Source: a virus
IMG/VR virus record: IMGVR_UViG_3300028831_000218
Location: 1 to 21,336 of that record
Direction: 5' to 3' (one strand)
Length of the DNA: 21,336 bases
Shown: one piece after another, positions 1 through 5,537 of the stretch
Position numbering within the stretch: the first letter of the stretch is position 1
How the letters are laid out: the number at the start of each line of letters is the position of its first letter
Program-made: the position numbers and the translations under genes
The notes under the pieces: generated by a model
Databases searched by the model: none
Seen by the model: only the letters and a program-made list of their open reading frames with translations
What the model was told of the DNA's origin: nothing

Positions 1-1620
1 GCGGTGGCAGCGGTCGTTAGCCTGCAGCTCGTTCTCCAGAGAGAAGTCTCTACTATACCAAATCACCTCGCTGGCACAGGTTAGATTGAGCCCGGTGCCC
101 CCGCTGCGGGGGCTGCTGATGAAGACCTTACAGTCCGGATCCTCGCGGAAGCGCTGAATGTTGGCCGCGCGCTGGTTCTGCGGAGTAGGACCTACGTAGT
201 CCACCCACCCAATCTTAGCGGCGTCCAGGGCGCGGGTGAGCAGCCTGTGGTCCCCGGCAAACTTAACCCAGACTATGACCTTGCCCTGAGCCTCCCTGAT
301 GATGTCCACGGCGGCGTCAGCGCGCCCGTTGGGCAGCTCCTGGAACATGGCCGGCTCGATAACAACGCCGTCCTCGTTCTTCTTGGCCGCCCGGCTGATA
401 AACCCGCTGACTATTTGCTGCAGCCTGATGATCCGCGTCAGGGCCATGCGGGCCGTGAGCACCCCGTCCTCCAGCTCCAGGAAGAAGTCTTTGCGCATCT
501 TGTCGTAGGTAGCGCGCTGCTCGGGGGTGAACAGAACCTCGCGCCTGATGAAGTTCTTGGGCGGCAGATCAAGGCAGTCGTCCTTGAGAACCCGGTAGGT
601 GTAGCTGTCTATCTTAGCCTTCAGCTCGTCCTCGTTCTGGTAGCCCACGATCTTCTTGGACTGGTAGCCGCCCATGCGGCAGAAGTGGTTGCGGAAGCTG
701 AAGAAGCTGTCGTAGCCTAGGATGTTCTTGTCCAGAAAGTAAAACTGGCTGTACAAGTCCTCAGCCCCCTGAGTAATAGGGGTGCCGGTGGCAATCAGGC
801 GGTAGGGAGCCAGCCGGGCCACCTTGACTATATACTTGGTCCGCTTGCTGTTCAGGTCCTTTATCCGGCTGCTCTCGTCCACGGCCAGCAGGCACCGGCT
901 GCCGGTGAGCACCTCCCGCAGGAACTCCTGACCCTTCTTGTGGCTCAGGCTGTCCACGTGCACCGCGATTATCCGCAGGCCCTCCTTGTAGGGCAGGGCC
1001 TGCCGCATAGCCTGCCGCTCCTCGGCGGTGGGGCTGGCTACCGTGTAGGCACCGCGCCACGGCACCACGTCCGGCAGATGCACGGGCACCTGCTCGTTAA
1101 TCCACTGAGCGTGGACCCCGTTGGGAGCTACTATGACCAGGGTGTCTATCTTGCCCCGGCTGCCGCCGTTTAGGAACAGGTCGGCGGCTAGATCTAAGAT
1201 AACCTTCGTTTTTCCAGTTCCCTGCTCAAGGAATAATCCATAAGCGGGGATGGGGGAGTTTAGTGCTGCTCTGGCAAGCCCGAAACACTTCATCTGGTGG
1301 TCGTAAGGCTTTGTCTTAAACGGGAACTCCCCGTCCGCAAACTGCACGGCCTCCTGAGCGCGGGCCTGCCGGTTATCCTTCTCCTGCTCCCGCATGGCCC
1401 GGAACTGCTCCAGCAGGCGCAGCGCGGGGCCGCGCCACGTGACTTGTTGCAGCTGGTTGTCCAGATACTCTATGTTGCTGCGGGTGGGCTCAAAGTACGG
1501 GGTGCCGCTGACGTAGCGCTTACGCCCCGGCAAGCCGCTTAGAGCAGCGTGCACGTGGACAGGCACCCTGCCTACAATCCACGCCTTCTTCTCGTCAGAG
1601 TCTATGGTAACGGGAATCAT
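1..1620 (-). CDS. SNF2/DEAD-type helicase, C-terminus cut by window edge
   Basis: Superfamily 2 helicase/ATPase that probably acts on phage DNA in replication, recombination or repair; the exact substrate cannot be told. I translated 540 codons without a stop from an ATG at 1620, and the frame is still open at base 1. Motifs appear in the expected order: Walker A GTGKT about residue 135, a DESS box in VDESSRIK about residue 239 (in place of DEAH), ATGTP about residue 268, GGTGLNL about residue 510, and QANDRCHR (motif VI, Q..DR.HR) at the cut end. Little beyond motif VI should be missing. The DESSRIK form is typical of small phage SNF2-like helicases. The ATG lies 2 nt after the stop of the preceding gene, so translation is probably coupled; only a weak GAGAG precedes it. 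Family call is sure; the biological role is inferred. Confidence 0.9.
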   Translation of the reverse strand, partial: MIPVTIDSDEKKAWIVGRVPVHVHAALSGLPGRKRYVSGTPYFEPTRSNIEYLDNQLQQVTWRGPALRLLEQFRAMREQEKDNRQARAQEAVQFADGEFPFKTKPYDHQMKCFGLARAALNSPIPAYGLFLEQGTGKTKVILDLAADLFLNGGSRGKIDTLVIVAPNGVHAQWINEQVPVHLPDVVPWRGAYTVASPTAEERQAMRQALPYKEGLRIIAVHVDSLSHKKGQEFLREVLTGSRCLLAVDESSRIKDLNSKRTKYIVKVARLAPYRLIATGTPITQGAEDLYSQFYFLDKNILGYDSFFSFRNHFCRMGGYQSKKIVGYQNEDELKAKIDSYTYRVLKDDCLDLPPKNFIRREVLFTPEQRATYDKMRKDFFLELEDGVLTARMALTRIIRLQQIVSGFISRAAKKNEDGVVIEPAMFQELPNGRADAAVDIIREAQGKVIVWVKFAGDHRLLTRALDAAKIGWVDYVGPTPQNQRAANIQRFREDPDCKVFISSPRSGGTGLNLTCASEVIWYSRDFSLENELQANDRCHR

Positions 1621-1622
1621 TC

Positions 1623-2459
1623 TTAAGCTAGGCTCTCTAGGTTCCACGTCTGGCTGTAGGCGTTAAACGCGTCGCTGCTGATTGACCTACCCTCGGACAA
1701 CACGCAGTACAGTATGTTCTTGTGGAGCTTTGTGGTGTCGGTGGTGTCCAGGCAGACCAGCATCTCCCGGCAGCTGCCTCGCCAGTAGTTAAACTCGTAG
1801 ACGTAGTCGTACATCTCCGTGGCCGTGAGGAACTCGGTCTTCACGGCTACGCTGACTATGGTGTTGCTGGTAGCGTCCATAATCACGGCACCGCGGTCAG
1901 TGCGGTCGCGCTTGCCGCTGTCGGCAAAGCTGAAGCTAGTGCCGTACTGCATCCCGGTGGTAGGGCTGAAGCTGCGCCCCACGAACAACCGCCCGAACGT
2001 AATGTTGGTCACGTTAGGGTCGCTGACGGTGATGCGGATGTACTGCCACGTCTGTATCGTAGAGCTGTAGTACCAGCTGTGATTGCGCAGCAAGGCCCCC
2101 CGGCGGGGGTCGTTAGCCTCTCCACTCCAACTGCCCGGCACGCTGGTCCGATGCGCCCAGAAGGGTCTGCTAGCCTGTAGATTGGTCCAGCTGGTGCCGT
2201 TATTGCTGGCGTCTATGACTATGGTGGCGGCGTAGCTGGTGTTCGTGTAGATAAGGCTGACTACGTCAAACTCCCGCTGCAGCCCGAAATTCCACGTGAT
2301 CACGGTGCTGCCGCTGGTAGTCCGCGCCACCGCTGTAGGGTCGTACGTAACCAGCTTGGACGCGGGGTAGCTGGAGTCCACGTTGGTCATGGTTGGCGTA
2401 GTGCTGAACGCCAAGTGCTGCGGATATTCCTCTATGGGTTGAGCGAAGAGGACGGCCAT
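1623..2459 (-). CDS. Discoidin-like (F5/8 type C) virion/tail protein
   Basis: A 278-residue protein, probably a virion structural protein in the tail tip. Residues about 25-165 read as a beta-rich galactose-binding/discoidin-type domain: a stretch on values at defined positions, then WNFG, FDVVSLIYTNTS, IVIDASNNGTSW and WQYIRITVSD, which is the strand pattern of F5/8 type C domains. The C-terminal about 110 residues are another beta-rich region that I do not recognise. There is no signal peptide or membrane segment. The ATG at 2459 is preceded by GGGGA about 6 nt upstream, and the stop lies 2 nt before the helicase start. The regulator gene lies upstream. Carbohydrate or glycan binding at the host surface is an inference from the fold. 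It could equally be a structural adaptor. Confidence 0.65.
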   Translation of the reverse strand: MAVLFAQPIEEYPQHLAFSTTPTMTNVDSSYPASKLVTYDPTAVARTTSGSTVITWNFGLQREFDVVSLIYTNTSYAATIVIDASNNGTSWTNLQASRPFWAHRTSVPGSWSGEANDPRRGALLRNHSWYYSSTIQTWQYIRITVSDPNVTNITFGRLFVGRSFSPTTGMQYGTSFSFADSGKRDRTDRGAVIMDATSNTIVSVAVKTEFLTATEMYDYVYEFNYWRGSCREMLVCLDTTDTTKLHKNILYCVLSEGRSISSDAFNAYSQTWNLESLA

Positions 2460-2509
2460 TCATATTCCCCGGGATTGCGGTTAGAGCAATAGCTTAATCT
2501 GGGCCGCAG

Positions 2510-2530
2510 TAAAACTCCGGGGAGGCCCGG
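2510..2530 (-). terminator. Possible weak intrinsic terminator after the regulator gene
   Basis: On the minus strand, 6 nt after the regulator stop codon, CCGGG-CCTC-CCCGG can form a 5-bp all-GC hairpin and is followed by AGTTTTA. The T-run is only four long and the stem short, so at best a leaky terminator. An alternative pairing of 2501-2505 (gggcc) with 2524-2528 (ggccc) competes with it. Confidence 0.3.
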
Positions 2531-2535
2531 CTGGT

Positions 2536-3048
2536 CTAAGTCACCTTGGTGAAAGTTCTTCTCGTAACAGCCGTGTACACCCGGTGGTAGGTCACGCCGA
2601 GAGCAAAGGCTATCTCATCATAACTCAGGCCAGCGGCGTAGGACGCCCGCATCAGTCGCACGGTGCCCTCGCTGAGTTTTTCACGCACGCGCCAGTCCCC
2701 GGCGTCCTCCGGAAGGCTCGGGTCGTGCCAGCAGTACCCGCCCGGCGCGCCGCCGCGGGCGTAGAAAGGCGTCAGGCTGCCTAGCTTCTCGCGTATTCTG
2801 CGCGCGGCCATTCCCACCCGCACGCGCGGGTCACACTCCCCTCTGCTGATCCGGTTGGCTATAACCTCGCTGGTAAGCTCCAACGGAGCCGCCTTGGCCA
2901 AGGCGTACAGCATGCCGGCCTCCTGCTGGCTGAGGGCCAGCACCTTCTCCTTGTAGATGGCCACGGTGGGATACAGCACCCACCCGTCCCTATAGATGGG
3001 AGAGTCCTGCGTCAGGTTGTAACCGCAGTGGGGACAGATTCCGGTCAC
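2536..3048 (-). CDS. Zinc-knuckle, winged-helix transcription regulator
   Basis: A 170-residue probable DNA-binding regulator with three parts. Residues 5-8 are a CPHC knuckle followed by GYN, as in short zinc-ribbon N-termini; a second cysteine pair is not obvious (further Cys occur singly). Residues about 35-110 follow the OmpR/PhoB-type winged-helix pattern: LSQQEAGMLYAL, then IANRI, then VRVGMAARRIREKLG, then a GAPGGYCW wing that corresponds to the usual RG.GY. Residues about 130-165 (YAAGLSYDEIAFALGVTYHRVYTAV) make a second helix-turn-helix. No receiver domain is present. The GTG start at 3048 is 5 nt after the preceding stop, with no good Shine-Dalgarno sequence, so coupling is likely. 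It sits between late tail genes and a helicase. A role in phage gene control is inferred and the target is unknown. Confidence 0.7.
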   Translation of the reverse strand: MTGICPHCGYNLTQDSPIYRDGWVLYPTVAIYKEKVLALSQQEAGMLYALAKAAPLELTSEVIANRISRGECDPRVRVGMAARRIREKLGSLTPFYARGGAPGGYCWHDPSLPEDAGDWRVREKLSEGTVRLMRASYAAGLSYDEIAFALGVTYHRVYTAVTRRTFTKVT

Positions 3049-3053
3049 GACCG

Positions 3054-3413
3054 TTACTGAGGACCAAACAGAGTCAGCTCTTCGTAGAGAACATTGGAGT
3101 CTCGCTTTAGGCGCTTGACGATGAAATTCTTGCCGGTGTCCAGTCCAAAGCGCGGGTACACTATGGTCACGGTGTCCCCCAGCTCAATGGCGTAGTTCTG
3201 TCTGTTGATTGCCACCGCCCACGTGTCGCGGTCCAGCTTGCGGAGCCCCAGAATCTGGCTGGCAAAGGTGGTGGCGTCAGTGCTGCTGGAGATAAGAGTG
3301 TTGAACTCCATCTCTCCAGACAAGGGGTGCTTCGTCTGCACCGTCAGGTCCTCCTGGACCACGGTACGGTACTCGCGCAGAGCAAAAGCTACTCGGGCTA
3401 CGTCAACCGGCAC
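3054..3413 (-). CDS. Tail hub-like protein, C-terminal segment as a separate gene
   Basis: A 119-residue protein that resembles the last about 110 residues of a tail-tip/hub family of proteobacterial phages and prophages. The family pattern as I know it is an LREYR-like segment, HP..GE, a threonine-leucine step, an alanine-rich helix ending in a basic residue, then lGD.V.i.yPRFGL..G..F.V and a final L.LfG. Here the gene shows ALREYR about residues 11-16, HPLSGE about 29-34, LGDTVTIVYPRFGLDTGKNF about 78-97 and LTLFGPQ at the end. The matching N-terminal part is in the 2210-residue protein at 5538-12170. The start is GTG at 3413 with AGGAGG 9 nt upstream, a strong site showing that it is translated on its own. 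It is not a fragment left by a local frameshift, because five small genes and the end of the large one lie between. Confidence 0.6.
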   Translation of the reverse strand: MPVDVARVAFALREYRTVVQEDLTVQTKHPLSGEMEFNTLISSSTDATTFASQILGLRKLDRDTWAVAINRQNYAIELGDTVTIVYPRFGLDTGKNFIVKRLKRDSNVLYEELTLFGPQ

Positions 3414-3431
3414 AGTCTGGTGCCTCCTTAC

Positions 3432-3695
3432 CTAGTCGTCTAGAGTGGTGCGGCCCGGCGCTGGAGTTGGCTGCGGAGCAGGCTGAGCCGGGGCGCACTT
3501 CTCCAGCCACACGGCGTTATTCTTGTCCACCTGCCGCTTGGTCTCCTCCGTGTCCCGCGCGCTGGTGTACACGGGCACGTAGATGCTGCAGAAGGTGTCC
3601 CGCACCGGCGGGATGGAGTTAATCGGGGCGGGTGAATCGGTCGCGCACCCGCTGACGGTAAGCAGGGTCAGCGTCAAGGCGATCGTGGATCTCAT
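3432..3695 (-). CDS. Rz1: Rz1-like outer-membrane spanin lipoprotein
   Basis: The 87-residue outer-membrane half of a two-component spanin, which fuses inner and outer membranes in the last step of lysis. Residues 1-17 form a lipoprotein signal (MRS, hydrophobic LTLTLLT, lipobox VSGC), giving Cys17 as the lipidated residue. The mature part has PPVRDTFCS and a second Cys near residue 60. The DT..T....N...W...C pattern is shared with small proteins found beside Rz in proteobacterial phages. The tail is Pro/Ala/Gln-rich, as usual for Rz1. The ATG at 3695 has GGAGGA 6 nt upstream and lies inside the preceding Rz gene in another frame (77-nt overlap), the classic embedded Rz/Rz1 arrangement. Confidence 0.8.
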   Translation of the reverse strand: MRSTIALTLTLLTVSGCATDSPAPINSIPPVRDTFCSIYVPVYTSARDTEETKRQVDKNNAVWLEKCAPAQPAPQPTPAPGRTTLDD

Positions 3696-3915
3696 GGACT
3701 TCCTCCACCTGAGCCAGAACCTCCTCGTTACGCTGCTGAGTGGCAGCGTTTTCCTTGTTGGTCTGCTCTACGATTACCTTCTGGCCCTCCAGGCGACCCT
3801 CCGCCCGGCCCTGACTGGTGGCGCTGCGCCTCATGAAGAACACAGCAGCCAGCAGGGCCAGCAGCAGACCGCCGGCCGCCAGTAAGCTACCTCCGCCGGA
3901 CAGGCCGGGTATCAC
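3619..3915 (-). CDS. Rz: Rz-like inner-membrane spanin
   Basis: The 98-residue inner-membrane half of the spanin pair. Residues about 8-27 are one hydrophobic segment (LLAAGGLLLALLAAVFF) followed by the stop-transfer residues MRRS. The rest is a charged periplasmic helix rich in Glu, Gln and Lys (about residues 35-80) that should form a coiled coil, as in Rz proteins. The start is GTG at 3915, which overlaps the holin stop codon as GTGA (shared bases 3912-3915), so translation is almost certainly coupled to the holin. Its 3' end overlaps the Rz1 gene. No enzymatic motif is present. The call rests on topology plus the embedded lipoprotein partner. Confidence 0.8.
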   Translation of the reverse strand: MIPGLSGGGSLLAAGGLLLALLAAVFFMRRSATSQGRAEGRLEGQKVIVEQTNKENAATQQRNEEVLAQVEEVHEIHDRLDADPAYRQRVRDRFTRPD

Positions 3916-4169
3916 GGGACGGTCGTGGTGGTAGTCGGAGTGACCACCGTGGTGGTGGTGGCATCCGGCGTCTGGTTCTTGGGCGAAATGGGCGGGTGCG
4001 GCGCGAAGATGGCGATGAGAGCACCCACGGCCGTGACCACCGCTGGCGCGTTGGCCGTGATGCGGGTGATCATGTCACTGTCGATGCCGAACATGCCGAA
4101 GAACACGGCGATGCCCGCCCACGTGCTGGGCTCCCGCAGCCGAGCTACAATGTAGTCCAAGGCGTTCAT
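3912..4169 (-). CDS. Holin-like membrane protein
   Basis: A small 85-residue membrane protein that probably times lysis by making holes in the inner membrane. The N-terminus contains REPSTWAGIAVFFGMFG; an S/PSTWAG segment at the start of the first membrane helix is common in phage holins. Hydrophobic segments are at about residues 15-31 and 40-60 (APAVVTAVGALIAIFAP), separated by a short polar turn. The C-terminal tail is unusual: almost only Thr, Val and Pro from about residue 69. The ATG at 4169 has AGGAG 8 nt upstream, and the stop overlaps the Rz start. Position directly before the spanin pair supports the holin call. It could instead be an antiholin or another small lysis-associated membrane protein. 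No endolysin gene is adjacent. Confidence 0.72.
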   Translation of the reverse strand: MNALDYIVARLREPSTWAGIAVFFGMFGIDSDMITRITANAPAVVTAVGALIAIFAPHPPISPKNQTPDATTTTVVTPTTTTTVP

Positions 4170-4205
4170 AGTCTGTACTCCTAGGTGGCGGGCAGAGCCG
4201 CCGGG

Positions 4206-4391
4206 TTAGTTCTTCTCATGCATCTCGTCCGTGACCTCCTCCTCGGACTGGACGCAGTGGGACTCCACCACGCTGTCGTTCTGCTCCTTCTCGCAGACCA
4301 CGGCGGCGGGCGCGGGGCCTTCCTCGGCCGGAGCCTGCCCGCAGGCGGCCACGACAAAGCAGAAGGCAACGGCAGCAAACAGCTTCTTCAC
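4206..4391 (-). CDS. Small lipoprotein of unknown role
   Basis: A 61-residue predicted lipoprotein. The signal peptide is MKK followed by a hydrophobic run and the lipobox VAAC, with Cys17 as the lipidated residue. The mature peptide is only about 45 residues, acidic (many Glu), with two more Cys near residues 33 and 46 that could pair. There is no Asp at mature position 2 (it is Gly-Gln), so sorting to the outer membrane is expected if the host follows the +2 rule. The start is GTG at 4391 with AGGAG 7 nt upstream. It lies just before the holin. A second o-spanin is unlikely because an Rz1 is already present. A superinfection-exclusion or receptor-masking lipoprotein is possible but is only an inference from size, sorting and position. 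Confidence 0.7.
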   Translation of the reverse strand: MKKLFAAVAFCFVVAACGQAPAEEGPAPAAVVCEKEQNDSVVESHCVQSEEEVTDEMHEKN

Positions 4392-4420
4392 GGGTAGTCT
4401 CCTATAAACACAGGGTTACA

Positions 4421-4915
4421 CTAACTCTTGTCCTCGGGCAAGGAGTCCTTGGCGGGCTCGGGCGGGGTGCCAGGAGGCGGCACCGGGGATGCCTCAACAG
4501 CAGCGGGCGGCACCCCATCCGGGTAGCGCCAGTCAAAGTTATCCCGGCGATTCTTCTGCGGCTCCGGCAACTTGTCGGGCTTGGGTCCCTTGGACTTCAG
4601 CTCGCCGATGTCGTGGCGCACCGCGTCGATAATCTGCTCAGCTCGGTTGTCAGTGCCCTTGTCGCCACCGGCAAAAGTGGTCCAGTGCTGCTCGTTACCG
4701 TAGGTCCACAGCTCGCCCAGGATGGTCTTACCCTCCTTGTTCAGCTTGTCGTAGAAGGCGTACAGGATCTCCGCAGCCTCAGTCAGCACGTCCGCGGTAA
4801 CACCGGGAATGGTCTGCAGCCGCTCCCTGAGCTTATCGTCATCAATGTCCCCGGCAAAGGCGTAGGCCCGCAGCTTGCGGACCAACTCGTTGGGGTCCTT
4901 AACGTAGTCCACCAT
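4421..4915 (-). CDS. Unrecognised protein with Pro-rich tail
   Basis: A 164-residue protein of a family I do not recognise. The first about 115 residues are helical and charged, with no signal or membrane segment: helices around residues 8-18, 24-35 and 40-60 (LTEAAEILYAFYDKL), then WTYGNEQHWTTF and a further helix before residue 110. The last about 50 residues are Pro/Ala/Glu-rich and likely disordered. The ATG at 4915 has GGGAG 7 nt upstream. Position between a DUF4376-type protein and lysis genes suggests a late product, either a small structural or accessory protein, or something acting with the lysis genes. No peptidoglycan-hydrolase catalytic motif is visible, so I do not call it an endolysin. 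Confidence 0.75.
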   Translation of the reverse strand: MVDYVKDPNELVRKLRAYAFAGDIDDDKLRERLQTIPGVTADVLTEAAEILYAFYDKLNKEGKTILGELWTYGNEQHWTTFAGGDKGTDNRAEQIIDAVRHDIGELKSKGPKPDKLPEPQKNRRDNFDWRYPDGVPPAAVEASPVPPPGTPPEPAKDSLPEDKS

Positions 4916-4939
4916 AATAGTTCTCCCTTTCCTACGGGG

Positions 4940-5530
4940 TTACTCGGGAGGCGGCGGGGGAGGAGGTGGCGGAGCAGGCGGCTCCGCCGGCGTCTCGCCG
5001 GGCCAGTCCTCATGGATAGGTATGCTTAGCAGCTGGTCCACCGTGGTGGCACTGTCTTTTTGCTCGCGCAACTCGCGGGCGCGGGCGTGCGCGGCGCTGA
5101 CGTGATTGCGGGCCGCCAGCGCAATGCCGATCATCTGGTTCTTACCCACCGTGACGGTGGTGTTGTCCGAGGCCGTGATAGTCTCGGTAAAGCTGTCGCC
5201 CTCCAGCACGGCGGCCACGGCCAGCCCGGCTAGATTCAGACGACTCTCCAGGTCCGTCTGAACCTTCTTACCGCCGCCTACGGGTGCGCCGTCGTCTATC
5301 ACCTTCTCACGCTTACGCTTCACGGCCTCCCACACGCCTGCGCGCACGGCCTCAACGTCGGTAACCGGGACACCGCTGGCCGCCGGAACCGCCTCGGAAG
5401 GCAAGGGTATGACAACGAGAGGCTCAATAACAGAAGAGACCGCATCCTCGTAGGCACCTGCGTAGTCACCGCCGCCTTTCTGTACCTGACGTCCGCTGAC
5501 CGGGTCATAAATTAACCAATTCTCGCGCAT
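4940..5530 (-). CDS. DUF4376-like tail-associated protein
   Basis: A 196-residue protein. Residues about 65-165 fit the DUF4376 pattern: a basic helix (AVKRKREKVID), a GA.V.GGKKVQTDLESRLNL segment matching the family's TD..S...L core, a T.T..DN..VTV step, then a terminal helix (HVSAAHARARELREQ). Such domains are usually found downstream of tail fibre or tail-tip genes in proteobacterial phages, often with fibre-assembly genes, which suits its place 7 nt after the 2210-residue tail-tip gene. The N-terminus (residues 1-20, IYDPVSGRQVQKG) resembles the short leaders seen on such proteins. The last about 20 residues are nearly pure proline. GAGGAG lies 3-5 nt before the ATG at 5530. The biochemical role of the domain is not established. 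Confidence 0.7.
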   Translation of the reverse strand: MRENWLIYDPVSGRQVQKGGGDYAGAYEDAVSSVIEPLVVIPLPSEAVPAASGVPVTDVEAVRAGVWEAVKRKREKVIDDGAPVGGGKKVQTDLESRLNLAGLAVAAVLEGDSFTETITASDNTTVTVGKNQMIGIALAARNHVSAAHARARELREQKDSATTVDQLLSIPIHEDWPGETPAEPPAPPPPPPPPPE

Positions 5531-5537
5531 AGTCTCC

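Noticed and set aside
247-720. 157-codon plus-strand frame at the left end
   Set aside because: Antisense of the helicase C-terminal half; the minus strand shows conserved helicase motifs across the same bases.
761-1060. 99-codon minus-strand frame overlapping the helicase
   Set aside because: It is out of frame with the helicase, whose motifs run without interruption through this stretch; the product is Gly/Gln/Arg-rich shadow sequence.
2460-2535. Possible promoter in the gap before the discoidin-like gene
   Set aside because: The stretch is somewhat A/T-richer, but I see no -35/-10 pair at proper spacing on the minus strand.
3925-4184. Plus-strand frames across the holin gene
   Set aside because: Antisense to the holin-like gene; the minus frame has good ribosome binding, membrane segments and stop/start overlap with the spanin gene.
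4421-4915. Endolysin, considered because of position before the holin
   Set aside because: No catalytic pattern of lysozyme, amidase, transglycosylase or peptidase families is visible in the chain.
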